From: Linnemannia schmuckeri
Taxonomy: Eukaryota; Mortierellomycota; Mortierellomycetes; Mortierellales; Mortierellaceae
Direction of reading: 5' to 3'
DNA length: 64,000 nt
Assembly (NCBI GenBank): GCA_029449235.1
Contig: JANATG010000002.1
Location: forward strand, 2,604,001 to 2,668,000
Under the pieces are notes generated by a model. The model saw only the letters and a program-made list of their open reading frames with translations, was not told the DNA's origin and ran no database searches. Below, one piece after another: positions 1 through 10,535 of this stretch. Both the position numbers and the translations under genes were made by a program. Each line of letters opens with the position of its first letter. The stretch's first letter is position 1.

Positions 1-144
1 ATTCCGGACATTATGGTCCAAGGCAACTGGTCATCTCCCAAGATTTTCGAGAAGCACTACCGTCTCTCCAGTGTTATCTCGAACAATCTGTCTGTTTCCA
101 CGTTAGGGATCCCTCTGGAGCCACATATGGACATGGCACCGTAG
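1..144 (+). pseudogene. C-terminal end of a DIRS-type tyrosine recombinase (cut by window edge)
   Basis: Frame 1 is open from the first base to a TAG at 142-144 and encodes about 47 residues. It contains QGNWSSPKIFEKHYRLS, which matches the C-terminal GNWSS...YRLSR box of the DIRS recombinase at 13,800-13,870. The tyrosine in HYRLS would be the catalytic nucleophile that integrates a DIRS retrotransposon. Only the tail is visible, so whether the copy is intact cannot be judged. The inverted repeats that follow at 147-401 are the expected 3' end of such an element. Confidence 0.75.
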
Positions 145-146
145 AC

Positions 147-401
147 AATGATCCACAAGTGTCCTACAGAGGACGGACTACTTGCATTGTCATAGGTGCC
201 ATGGACATATGTCCCACCCTCTCCACCCTTTGCTGCCGAAAAAAGAAGTGAGGAGCATTTTCCGGTGGAGGGATCCATAGCCTTTTATTTTTTTCTAGTT
301 AGTTTTCGTCGGTTCAAAAAATAAAATGAAGACACACATATGTCCATGGCACCTATGACAATGCAAGTAGTCCGTCCTCTGTAGGACACTTGTGGATCAT
401 T
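147..401. repeat. Inverted-repeat terminus of the first DIRS-type element
   Basis: Bases 147-212 and 336-401 are perfect reverse complements over 66 bp, with 123 bp between them. A partial third copy in inverted sense lies at about 124-150. This reproduces the layout at 13,980-14,278 behind the second DIRS recombinase, though the sequence itself differs. DIRS elements carry inverted termini plus an internal complementary region, so this is read as the right end of the element. Confidence 0.7.
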
Positions 402-518
402 ATGTACGACGACTCTCTCTAATAGTAGACGCGTTTGATGTATGTTGAAAGACAGTCACTTTCTTGAGAAAAAGAAAAACATCCTTACTTTTTGTTACTT
501 TGTTCCTCTCACCCACGC

Positions 519-2825
519 ATGGCAATCTCCTTTGAACAAGTCCGATCAGCAAGCATTTCAATGGAATCCATACAGATCGGCTATATGCCCCCCGCCAACG
601 AGATCACCGCTGACAATGTCATGCAGCTCGTCATGTACGGACAGACAAAGGCATTCGACTTCGTGGTCTCGCCCATCAATAGCCCCAACTACTCACGCGT
701 ACTCTTTCCTGGAGAGAGTCCTCAGAGCCCATCCTTGGTGGCTTGGAGAGCAGGGCAGGAGGCATTCAAGCCCGAGGATCTTGTCTTACGGACTGCTGGT
801 AATGACCTTTTACGATAAATAATAATTGTTTCTTTTGCCTTTATTGCATTCTACAAATCTGACACGAAATAATCCCGCCCTATATGACAATAGATCATAC
901 CGACTACATTGTGGGCACTCTTTCGGACTGGCAGGACTTTGACTCGCCGGACGCCAGAGTGCGACTTCACTCAGAGCTGGCTCTGAAGCAACAGTTCAAC
1001 TGGGCAGCACATTTAGGCTTAGGAGGCGTCATGCTCCCTTACCCACCCTCAACACAATCCCTCGCCAACTATGGACGTGTCTTGACAGGATCCTTGTCCA
1101 TGCTCGCCTACACATCGTGCTGGTTCAAGGTGCCTTGCATGGATGAAATTCTTGAAGCGAACGTATCCGAAGATCTTCAGGGCATGAAGAGCTGGGAACG
1201 TTGGAACAGTCTGAGGAACATGGCAGGATCAGAGTCAAAGCTTGGGATCGCGTTGGAGCTGTCGGGTGCATTGCCCTCTGACCAAGTGCTGGATCGTTGG
1301 TTTGCTGAACCTGTCAAGGCAATTATTCTGTCAGAGGATATTTTTTTGACCAACAACAAAGGATACCCTGTCCTCAGTAAGCGCCACCAATATGTTGTCA
1401 GGAAGTTTATGAAGTATAAGCCTGCGTTTATTCTCTCGTCGTCATCCCTGCCAAAGCTAGTCTTGGACGAGTTCTCAGATGACAGTCTGGAGCAAAGCAT
1501 GGCATCACCTCATGCCGACTACATTCGGTACCTTCACCGCACGCAGGAGGCACCAGGAGTCATCGATCAGTTTGCGACCGGATATCAGGACTACTTGCAA
1601 GCACCCCTGCAACCTCTTCAAGATAACCTCGAGTCGAGCACCTACGAGACATTTGAGAAGGACCCTATCAAGTATCAGCAGTATGAGTTGGCGGTGGAGA
1701 AGGCTCTACTGGATCGACCTGTGCCAACAAATGGCGAACCGGATGTTACTGTGATCATGGTCGTTGGAGCAGGGCGCGGACCCCTTGTAAATTGCTCTCT
1801 CAGGGCAGCAGATAAGGCTAGGCGTAATGTTAGAGTTTATGCCGTTGAGAAGAACCCCAACGCGTTTGTCACGTAAGTTTTCTTTCCTTGTTGCCCCTGC
1901 TCGTTGGAACCATTTTCATCGCCGAAGGAGATTAACACGAATTATTTATTTCCGCAATTTTAAAGAATTCAAAATATGAAGGCAAACCTTTGGGGCGATC
2001 GAGTCAACATTGTGTTTTCGGACATGCGGACATGGAAGGCACCGGAGAAGGCGGATATTCTTGTGAGCGAGCTACTGGGATCGTTTGGCGACAATGAGCT
2101 CTCACCTGAATGTTTGGACGGCGCACAAAAGTTCTTGAAGCCTGATGGCATTTCGATCCCCGCAGACTACACGGCCTTTGTCGCACCTATGGCCTCGAAC
2201 AAGTTGCATGCAGATGTGTCGGCATTCAAGGATTTGGCGCACTTTGAAACGTCGTATGTTGTGATGTTCAAGGCGATCTCGTTATTGGCTCAACCCAAGC
2301 CCATCTGGACCTTTGACCACCCCAACTGGACCGACATTCCCATGGACCAAGGTACTTTCATCTTTGAACATTTTTTCTGCAATTGTCGTCTTGGTTCTGT
2401 CTTCGGTGAGCTCCGTACTGAATTTTTTTTCGCAATTGCAAATTATCGATGTATGACTAGATCCACTGAGCAATCACCATAATATCCGCTCGGGATCTAT
2501 CGAGTTCACATCAGAGACCAGCGGGATGCTTCACGGAGTAGCAGGATACTTTGAATCTGTCCTGTACAAGGATGTAATGCTCAGCATCAACCCTGCGACC
2601 CATTCTCCAGGGATGTTCAGCTGGTTCCCTATTTATTTCCCTGTGAAGACGCCTCTCTACATCCCAACAGGAGCCAAAGTAGTGCTGGACTTTTGGAGGC
2701 TGACAGATGTGCGCAAGGTGTGGTATGAGTGGCAGGTGCGGTGTAGTGTTGATGGCGTGGGTGAGATCAATGCAACGGCACTGCACAACGTCGGTGGACG
2801 GTCCAGTAGCATCGGTCTCTATTAA
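519..2825 (+). CDS. PRMT5: Protein arginine N-methyltransferase 5 (PRMT5/Skb1/Hsl7 family)
   Basis: PRMT5 deposits symmetric dimethyl marks on arginines of histones and Sm proteins, using S-adenosylmethionine. Four exons join in frame: 519-798, 894-1872, 1966-2351 and 2461-2825. All introns are GT-AG, and the product is 669 residues, close to the family norm of about 640. The N-terminal TIM-barrel region includes QFNWAAHLGLGGVMLP. Next come FEKDPIKYQQYE and the SAM-binding VVGAGRG (about 383-389). The catalytic double-E loop SELLGSFGDNELSPE has its glutamates at about 455 and 464. The C-terminal beta-barrel/dimer part includes NHHNIRSGSIEF and SWFPIYFP. The start at 519 gives MAISFEQ and is the first ATG in the frame after the leader. 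The fourth-exon acceptor at 2459-2460 was picked because it keeps the conserved NHHNIRS; a nearby AG at 2467-2468 would lose it. The upstream region is only about 120 bp before DIRS sequence starts. Confidence 0.95.
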
Positions 2826-3463
2826 GGATAGATGTACGCGAAATATATATCAAGCATTGAAAACCCAACAGATGCCTGTCTTTTGTTGTCGGTGCTCGTT
2901 TGATTGACAGAGGTGATGCATTCAGGAGTAGCTTCTGCTTGTATGACTGTGTAAAACTAGCCAATAGAAAGGACAGAAGACACGCTTTTTACTTCCTTTC
3001 TGCACTCTCCCCCTTCACTTTCTAGCTCAATTTGTTGTCAACGCTGGATATTGTTATGGTTACTCTAGTTATCCAACATAAGACAAAGGCGAACAAAAAA
3101 TGATTCGCGCCTTGTAGCCGACATCTAAGGATTAAAAAGTAACGTCGTTATGAACGCTTGGCTGCCACAAGCCAGTAATCCCTGTTGCATCATACTCTCG
3201 CATTGTGTTGCCCCTTTTGAAATTCCTTCCATCCCCTCCATTTGTTAGCTATATATCATGTTAAGGTGTTGTCTCAGAAGAATGGTGGCTTTCTTCGTAA
3301 TGCTTTGAAAGAATAGGAGACATGGAGGATACCAAATCGTATGAATTGCATGAACTATTCTTGCTTTCTCACTTGAAAGCAACTGATGCATAAGATTAGT
3401 GTCGCAGCATAATAGAATTTCCTTTACTACGCCCCCACCAACTCTCACTACTACGCCTCCAGT
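2826..3463. other. Intergenic, PRMT5 3' region
   Basis: This is AT-rich, non-coding sequence after the PRMT5 stop, with short chance ORFs only. The tail of the PRMT5 transcript must lie here. I see no further gene, RNA or repeat until the hAT-like MITE at 3464. Confidence 0.5.
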
Positions 3464-3583
3464 CAGACCTCTGGTCTGTTGCTGTTTTTGGTTGGTTCCT
3501 TGTCAATTATGAGTATTTTGTTAAGCAAATCCTCTGTAGCTGACAAGGTCTAACCAAAAACAAATATCAGACCAGACCTCTGG
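3464..3583. mobile_element. hAT-like MITE with 8-bp target duplication
   Basis: The 120-bp element has imperfect terminal inverted repeats of about 42 bp, starting CAGACCTCTGGTCTG on the left and CCAGAGGTCTGGTCTG on the right when read inward. It is flanked by the exact 8-bp direct repeat CCTCCAGT at 3456-3463 and 3584-3591. An 8-bp duplication is typical of hAT transposases. There is no coding capacity, so it would be mobilised in trans. The superfamily call rests on duplication length and the CAG end. Confidence 0.6.
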
Positions 3584-3687
3584 CCTCCAGTTGCCGATCC
3601 TTCTATGTACTATACCTCCTTTTGCCAAAAATCCATTTTTCATAGTAAATTTAGATTTTTTCCACTGAACTGAAATATTTATTCTTC

Positions 3688-3811
3688 CTTTCCAGGGACT
3701 CCATCTGTGTGTATCTTTGTTTATTGCTATCATGATTGTCCAAAAATAAAAAAAGAAAAGGGGGGTGCTCACTACTATGAAAGGGATCCTCCAGATATCT
3801 TGCTCTCTATC
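3688..3811 (+). repeat. DIRS left terminal repeat
   Basis: This segment is the near-perfect reverse complement of about 14108-14231 (paired positions sum to 17919). It includes a run of A and G with CAATCATGATAGCAATAAAC on the opposite strand. The outermost 30 bp also match the inverse of about 13980-14008, as expected for an internal complementary region that rebuilds both ends. Confidence 0.75.
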
Positions 3812-4240
3812 TTTCTTTATATCACGGTTGGAACACATCCCCGGATCTCCATCGATCGATCCGTCTCTATGTCAACAGGTGCAACCATTCAAGCCCAACT
3901 TTCCGCCATCACGGCACAGCTCAGCGAAATGGCTGCCGTGGTGGCACAGCTCAGAACCCCCACACACATTGATGACGACAAACCTCTCGTATACAAGAAA
4001 CCTCGATCCACCTACATCGTCCCCACAGAACAATTGCTCTCCATCTATCCAGCCATCAAATTCCAAAAGGACTTTTTCAAAGCCAAGCTCGACCCTATCG
4101 ATAAACTCATCGACATGTCCGACTACCACTACCTGGAAGGCATGGATTACGACGCATATCAGCTCATTGACGTTCAGCAGAAAGGCATCCAACTCTCCAG
4201 CGACAACAGCTTTGCAGAGAAGGAGCTGGCCAAGATTCAG

Positions 4241-4338
4241 TGCAACTTTTGTAAGGAGTGGAAGGAAGAGTTGTCTTTGTATTTTGGTAACAGTTGTCTA
4301 TTTATCTAATTAAGGCAATCAGGGGTCCAATCGTTGCA
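4241..4338 (-). repeat. 3' LTR of the Gypsy element (98 bp)
   Basis: Termini are TGCAAC and GTTGCA (inverted). No difference from 10438-10535 was seen by eye. It directly abuts the polypurine tract AAAAGGGGAAGG, read on the minus strand at 4350-4339. At 98 bp it is very short for an LTR. Confidence 0.92.
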
Positions 4339-4726
4339 CCTTCCCCTTTTAAAAAACGATCCCATGGTCCTTTTTGAATGTGTCGACCAGGTCTTGACAA
4401 TTCTCCAGATTGGCGGCTGGCTCCCATGTCTGGTCCTCCCATCCATATCCTTTCCAGGCAATGAGGAACTGGTGCTGTCGTCGGTACTTTCTGTATCGTA
4501 GGATGGATTCGACTTCATATTCTTCATTGCCTTCGACAACGACAGGTGGTGGTGCTGGTGTTCGACGGCCGAATATAAGTGGTGACGCGATGTAGTGGCG
4601 AAAAAGATCGACATGAAAGACATTGTGAATATTGTAAGAAGGGGGTAGGTCGACAAGGAAGGTAACTGGTGATCGTTGCTCCAGTAGGGTGAATGGTCCA
4701 ATAAAACGAGGCTTAAGCTTGTCCGA

Positions 4727-4939
4727 GCTGATGCAACATATTAGGCTTAAAGTCCACCTTAGTTAGTCATTTCTCATCACTCTTATTCACCTCTGACTCT
4801 TCTATGATACTAGACCTAGAAACCTAGTTACTCCCTTGTATATATAGATGTACCATAGTAATAACATCAATCATCACTGCTTCAATCCTCGTCTCTTGTC
4901 CCTGCTTTCACCGGTCCTACCTTCTGCTGTTGCAGCTGA
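4727..4939. mobile_element. Solo LTR (4732-4934) with TSD GCTGA, in the integrase/chromodomain linker
   Basis: The 203-bp insert starts TGCAACA and ends TGTTGCA, a 7-bp inverted terminus. It is flanked by GCTGA at 4727-4731 and 4935-4939. Its ends resemble those of the host Gypsy LTR, but the interior differs. With the insert and one duplication removed, the pol frame reads on from MPADSGLS into SDKLKPRFIGPF. Confidence 0.88.
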
Positions 4940-5817
4940 GTCCGCTGTCGGCTGGCATAGTAATGTTCTCTGCACTGAGAAGGACCTTGTCGCCAACCTT
5001 ATAGTCATGGTCGCGTCGTTTCTTGTCGGCTTGTTCCTTTTGATGATCCTGAGCTCGCTGCAGTGCATCCTGGGCAAAAATTAGTGCCGTCGCTTGCTGA
5101 TCTAGATAGTCATGGACGCTGGGAACGTTGCTGTCGGTGTGGGAGAGAAGGGTGGCAGGGATGCGAGGGTGTTGGCCGGTGTTGAGGAAAAAAGGTGAGT
5201 GACCGGTTGAGTGATGGACGGAATTGTTGTAGGCAAATTCCGCTGCAGGAAGGAGGGTGTCCCAGTTAGTCTGCTTTTCATCGATAAAGGCGCGCAGCAT
5301 GATTCCTAGTGTCTTGTTCATGACTTCCGTCTGTCCATCCGTCTGTGGGTGATAGGCTGTTGATATTGCAAGCTTGACATCCATAAGCCGATGAAGCTCC
5401 TGCCAAAAATGATTGGTGAATTTGCTGTCGCGATCCGAGACAATTGTTGTTGGCATCCCATGATGGCGGAACACATTGTCGAAAAACTGGCGAGCAACAT
5501 CGGGAGCGGTGGCGGTGGTGGTGCTGGGGACAAAGTGGACATGCTTGGATAACTTGTCGACAAAGACGGTGATGGCATCATGGTTGCGAGGCGTCTTGGG
5601 CAGGTGGGTTATAAAGTCCATGGTCACCACCTCCCAGCGTCTGATGGGAATGGGCAGAGGTTGAAGAAGTCCAGCAGGTCGCTCTTGACTTGGTTTGTTA
5701 CGTTGACACTTCTCGCACGAGTCGACATAAAGTTGGGTCTCCTTTGCCATGTTGGGCCAGTATGCTATCCGTCGCAGCTTGTCGTATGTTTTTCTGAACC
5801 CAAAGTGGCCGGCTATG

Positions 5818-6049
5818 GGGGTGTTGCGGTACGGGGTTTTTATTTTCATTTTACCCCGTCTTTTTATTTAACGAAGAAGTGTATTCATCTCCGTGGTTAA
5901 TCATCACCTCCGTGATAATTACCACTTCTGTTATTTATTATCATCTCCGTGATCATTTGTCACAATTGTGGTTAAATACCACTCAGTGGTGTAAAATAAA
6001 GAAACAACTCTTTCGTCTCGTTGACTACAGACCCCATACTTCTCAGGGG
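5818..6049. mobile_element. Solo LTR (5822-6045) with 4-bp TSD GGGG, in the integrase zinc domain
   Basis: The 224-bp insert starts TGTTGCGG and ends TTCTCA. GGGG lies at 5818-5821 and 6046-6049. A 4-bp duplication is the length that restores the frame at the join (HDTP into IAGHFGF); a 5-bp reading does not. The interior contains several diverged copies of a short ATCAYCTCCGTG-like motif. Confidence 0.75.
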
Positions 6050-6590
6050 TATCATGGCAGTCATGCAAAAGGGATTGGCAAATGTTAGCTTTTTGTGGGA
6101 TAGCAAGAACGACGGTGCCGCGGCGGTCGTAGTAGAGAAGGCCATTGTGAAAAGAATAACTGGGGGGCACACTTCCCTCGAGGCAGCTTTTGTAGACGAG
6201 ACTAAGCCTAGGGCTGCTCTGGTAGTCCTCTATCAGGCGCTGCCTCACACCTGGTTCAAGCTGGATATCAATTGAATGAATCTCCACTGGGTCTGTGGGT
6301 GGGCTGACTGGATCTTCCGCACGATGGTCGGGTCGTCGAGACAGGGCGTCGGGTACTGTGTTGTCTGCTCCGCGCTTGTACTTGAAGTCAAAGTCATATT
6401 CCTGTAGCAGCTCCATCCATCGAGCCTGACGGCGGGTGAGTTTTGGTTGTGTTGGGAAGTGGCGAAGGGTTGCATGGTCCGTATAAACAATAAAGTGGGA
6501 TCCATCTAGGTAGTAACGCCATGTTCTAAGGGCGTGCACAACTGCCAGTAGCTCCTGCTCGTGGGTTGGGTAGTTTCTTTCTGCTGGTTG

Positions 6591-6809
6591 TAGTTTGTCA
6601 CGAGACAAGATCGAGCTAAGGCTTGTTCTTGTGACTTCGCCCACCTAACAAGTATAAAAGAACTCTTACATAGTAAATTGATAGTTCTTTACTTGGTATC
6701 GCCAAATATATACATCTACCCCTTTTCTCATACTCAGTTTCCCTAGTCACTGATCGAGGTTCTTTCTATTGTCCTTTTATGCTCCTCGATCTGCTTTCTT
6801 GACATAGTT
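6591..6809. mobile_element. Solo LTR (6596-6804) with TSD TAGTT, in RNase H
   Basis: The 209-bp insert starts TGTCA and ends TGACA, a 5-bp inverted terminus. It is flanked by TAGTT at 6591-6595 and 6805-6809. The TATA-like TATAAAAG sits inside. Removal joins FTSRKL to QPAERNYPTHEQE in frame, which is the expected RNase H sequence. Confidence 0.9.
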
Positions 6810-8685
6810 TTCGTGAGGTGAATGCAACGGGTCGGGATACTCCGTCCGCGTCCGTTTGAAAGAGAACAGCGCCAATTGCAAATCCAGATGCATCCGTTTC
6901 GACGGTGGTTGGCAAGTCGGGGTCGAATATGCGTAGAACTGGGGCGGAGCTGATGGCTGCTTTAAGGGTAGTGAATGCCTGTTCCTTGTCGTTGTCCCAT
7001 GAAAAAGTCGCTCCGCCTGCTAGAAGCTCGGAGAGGGGGAGGGCAATGTTGGCGAACTTGTCGATGTAAGTCTGATAGAACTGTGCAAGGCCCAAAAATT
7101 GTTGAACGTCTTTGATACTGGTGGGGCGAGGCCATTCCCGAATAGCTTTGACAAGTCCTGCTGAGGCGGAGATCCCGTCCTTAAAGATGGTGTGGCCCAG
7201 GAACTCGGTCTGCTCCTGCATGAATGAGCATTTGCTGAGTTTGACGTACAGTCCATGTTGTCGTAGGAGTGCAAGAACGCTGCGAAGGTGTTTCAGATGG
7301 TCGGCCTTGGTTTTGGAATAGATCAGGATGTCGTCGAGGTATACCACCGCCCATTTGTCCAGAACCGGATCCAGTACTCGTAGCATCATATTAGAGAATG
7401 AGGCTGGTGCGTTGGTGAGTCCAAACGGAACCACATTAAATTCGAAATGGCCATAACGACATCGGAATGCTGTTTTGTGGGTGTGTGGTTCATATATCCT
7501 CTGCTGGTGATATCCCGAAAGTAGATCCATTTTGGTAAAATAGCGGGCGCCACGAAAATGGTCAATAAGTTCATCAATCCTGGGTAGAGGATGCCTGTTC
7601 TTCCTGGTGATCCTGTTCAGGCCGCGGTAATCCACGCACATGCGCAGGGTGCCATCCTTTTTCCGAACAAAGAGTACTGGGGCGCCATAGGGTGATGTGC
7701 TGGGCTTGATGAATTTTTTTGCCAGTAGGTCGTCGAGTTGCTTTCTGAGTTCGTCGAGTTCTGCAATTAAGAGGCGAATAACTGGTTTGAAGGGCGGATC
7801 GGCTGTTGGATCTGTCTCGATTTTCATGGCGTCGCCTCGGTCTGGCGGAAGGCCACTTGGGAGTGTGTCGGGAAACACGTCCTTGAACTCATCTTCGACA
7901 ATGACTCTGATCTCCGGCGTCATAGCTGGGCGTTTGGGTGGTGCTGATGTGTTCTTGTCTTTGTTGTCCTTGTCCTTCTGCAGATCCTTGGAAGATTTGA
8001 CCAGTGCCAAGAATACGTCGGAGCCGGGAGGGGTGGCCATGGTGTGAAAGTGTAGATGAGTAAGGAGGCGGCCGCCGGTGCGAGTTTGAATGTTGTTTGA
8101 TTTGAATCCGGTGCAGTCCCACTCAATGGCTGTGTTGTTGTGGGTGAAGTGGAGAGCATTGGTACGCCAGTTGATTTGTGGGTTGATGTGGGTGAGCCAT
8201 GGTTTGCCCAGGGTAAGGTCGTATTTTTTGAGTGGGTAGAGAATGGGGTTGAGTTTGTCGGTGTATCCTTTACGTTCGATAGTGATGTTGACCGTATGGT
8301 TGGTAATAGAAGATGAGCCGTCGGGAAGAAGGACAGGGATGGGGTTGATGATGGTTCGAGGCAAGTTGTTTTTCTTTTGAAAGGATGTGCTGATTACATT
8401 ACCTTCAGCACCGCCATCGATCAGTACGCGAGCTGGGAAGCCACTGACAAGGCAGTTAAAAGTGAGCAATTGACGCTCAGCCTCAGCAATAGAAAATGAA
8501 CAAAGACGCAATTGCTTTTGTCTTCGTCTTCTCAACTGTCGCTTTGTAGGCGGTGTGGTCGACACAACAGGGGTATCCAGGTCCAGGTCTGGTCCATCTA
8601 AGGTTCTAGACACAAGGTGGGACAAGTCAAACGTTGAGGTCTGGTCCAGTGAAGGCGCCAGGGTGGGGGGGGGAGTGAGTATCAC

Positions 8686-8847
8686 GATTTGAGTTTGTAA
8701 TCTGAGTTTGGTTGCTAATCTTATTAACTGAGCGATCTGGCAACTTTATTTCATTTTTTTCTTTTCTACTTAACTCTGGGGTGTGATCACTCCCTTCACC
8801 ACTGGGGCAAAGAGAGGGGATTTCAGCAACTGGGTCCTGGACTGCAC
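8686..8847 (-). other. Gag-pol linker with in-frame stops
   Basis: Gag and pol are in the same frame on the minus strand. Between them lie the gag TAG (8848-8850), about 28 sense codons, a TAA, and a further TAA before pol opens. No initiating ATG is obvious for pol, whose frame has GTG at the point where the long ORF begins. I found no LTR-like insert here. Old mutations or a read-through plus decay could explain the stops. Confidence 0.5.
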
Positions 8848-9296
8848 CTAGTTGCTGGGGGCATTTTCCGACTGGTCTGTTGGGAGATTGCCCACGTTAG
8901 CAATATTGTTGACGGTCTGGGCCCTGGGTGAGCGGTTGGTGTTGCGGTTTTTCCCACAGTCCCAAGAGTAGTGTCCGGCGTTGATTCGACGGCACTTGAA
9001 GCATCCGTTGTTATCCTGCAGATATTTCTTTTCATTGTCGGTAAGGTGGGCAAGGCGTGGTTGGGATTGTTGATTGTTGAATTGGGTTGTCATGGCGTGG
9101 ACGGCAATGGTAAGGGACTGCACCGAGGCCATAAGGGCGCGGGTGGTGGGGTCGAGGCTGATGTTATCGATTTCCATTGCCATTGGGTCAAAGGCTGGGG
9201 GTGATGCTGGGTTTGAGCTGGTAGTTGGGGTGTGAGAGCGCATGCTATTCATAGCCTTGGCAAACATACCCTTTGTGGCTCCTCTGGGGCCAAAAG

Positions 9297-9704
9297 CATA
9301 GTGTCGCGAATCTCGAACGGGCAGGCGGGCAGGCGGGCAGGCGGGCAGATGGGAAGACCTTTCAGCTCTGGAGGGCGAACAAAGGCAAAGGCAGGACAAT
9401 AACAGGACAAGGCAGGACAATAGAGGATAAGGAAGGAAAGCAGAGGATAAGGGATCAAAGAATGGTTTTCAAGGTGTTGACAAAGTATTATTCGAGTTAC
9501 TAAGTACGGATCAAACTACGCTAGGCTATGGCTACTTATACTAGCAACGGTATCTGGGCTCTTAATAAATTATTTCTGCAGGAGCAGCTTTGATACATAT
9601 TAATTAATGCAACAAAGCCTTGCTGTATAATAATTAATGCATACGCTGCCTTGGGTCTGGAACGCGACACAACGCCTCCTTGATGCCTAGGACGCGACAC
9701 ATAG
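9297..9704. mobile_element. Solo LTR (9302-9699) with TSD CATAG, in gag
   Basis: The 398-bp insert starts TGTCGCG and ends CGCGACA, a 7-bp inverted terminus. It is flanked by CATAG at 9297-9301 and 9700-9704. The left part has a GGGCAGGC tandem repeat (about 9319-9347). Both ends match the LTR at 14964-15404, so the two belong to one family. Confidence 0.92.
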
Positions 9705-10425
9705 ATGGTGTCAAATCCTTCAGCCTTGGAGCACATGTCGAAAAAGGTGTTGTTGGGGTTAGATACCTGATCGGTCTGAAGAAGCTGTCTTAGATCGTCG
9801 GGACAGCCTTGGAGAAAAACGACTCTGACGGTGGCTTCGAGAAAAACGCGACCAGTGGGATCTTCTGCAAGTAAGATGTTCATGTAGAGGCGGATGCGGG
9901 TAAGGTACTCGGCCAGGTTAGTGGTAAGCTTGGCGTTGAGAAGAAGGCCGCGAACTTGCTCGAGAAATCCGTCAGGCATGTATGCCTTCTTAAACAGGGT
10001 TGTAAAAGTGGAGTAGTCGCAGGTGTCGTCAATGTTGAGTGATTCCCACCATAGAAGGGAGGTTTGATTGAGGAGGTTGACGGCATGGATGGTGCGTTTT
10101 CTATCGGGTACGTTCTTCATGGTAAAGTAGCGTTGCACCTCCTTTAGCCAGGCGAGGCATTTGAAGCCATCGCGAGTGCCGTCGTACTTGGCGGGTTTGG
10201 AGGTTGTGTCGAGTTCGATGATGGTGGCGAGGTTGTCGTCGGTCATAATGGTAAGTTCCGATAAAAAGTCAGTGATAAAATATGTGTCAATGGGTGGAAG
10301 ACAGGGTGAGGGGATGGAGGAGGTGCTAGGTGAGGCTTCTGAAGAGCTGGAGGAGTCTAGGGTATGTGCTGGTTGTTCTGGGGATTGTGTTGCGTGTTCT
10401 GGGGTCTGGTTGGTGGAGTTGTGAA

Positions 10426-10437
10426 CCTTTGCTACCA
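10426..10437 (-). promoter_or_regulatory. Primer binding site, initiator tRNA-Met type
   Basis: The minus strand reads TGGTAGCAAAGG immediately after the LTR. The usual initiator tRNA-Met complement begins TGGTAGCAGAGG, so there is one mismatch. The position, zero bases from the LTR, is what is expected for minus-strand DNA priming. Confidence 0.75.
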
Positions 10438-10535
10438 TGCAACTTTTGTAAGGAGTGGAAGGAAGAGTTGTCTTTGTATTTTGGTAACAGTTGTCTATTT
10501 ATCTAATTAAGGCAATCAGGGGTCCAATCGTTGCA
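10438..10535 (-). repeat. 5' LTR of the Gypsy element (98 bp)
   Basis: Same sequence as the LTR at 4241-4338. Read on the minus strand it ends at 10438 and is followed at once by the primer binding site. The ATG of the longest gag frame uses the last base of the LTR. Confidence 0.92.

Larger units (their letters stand above)
4349..8685 (-). pseudogene. Gypsy pol: protease, RT, RNase H, integrase and chromodomain, split by three solo LTRs
   Basis: In order on the minus strand: an aspartic protease LIDGGAEGN (the usual D-S/T-G is D-G-G here, which may be inactive); reverse transcriptase with VYLDDILIYS; RNase H with VETDASG and HEQELLAVVHAL; integrase with the HHCC zinc site (GHFGFRKTYDKL ... 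CEKCQRNK) and the DDE core (MDFITHLP, SDRDSKFT, TDGQTEVMN). The C-terminal chromodomain is FLIAWKGYGWEDQTWEP, near 4430-4500, with a TAA at 4349-4351. The ORF is cut by LTRs at 6596-6804, 5822-6045 and 4732-4934. Removing each with one duplication copy keeps the frame open at all three joins. The chromodomain places the element among the chromoviruses, which tend to target heterochromatin. Confidence 0.88.
8848..10438 (-). pseudogene. Gypsy gag, split by a solo LTR
   Basis: The capsid part (about 10438-9705) has the retrotransposon-gag signature, for example WLKEVQRYFTMKN and LLWWESLNI. The nucleocapsid part (9301-8848) carries a zinc knuckle CFKCRRINAGHYSWDC (CX2CX6HX4C, a spaced variant). 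The two parts are separated by the solo LTR 9302-9699. Without it and one CATAG copy, the frame runs from DTIY straight into AFGPRG. The start could be the ATG at 10438, which overlaps the LTR, or MTDDNLA at 10246. The ORF ends in TAG at 8848-8850, and the pol frame follows in the same frame further on. Confidence 0.82.

Noticed and set aside
4241..4338. The 98-bp direct repeat as a long target duplication or tandem repeat
   Set aside because: It begins TG, ends CA, abuts a primer site and a polypurine tract, and has its own 5-bp duplication outside, so it is an LTR.
8686..8847. A further solo LTR between gag and pol
   Set aside because: No TG...CA segment with a matching duplication was found, and gag and pol are already in the same frame without removing anything.
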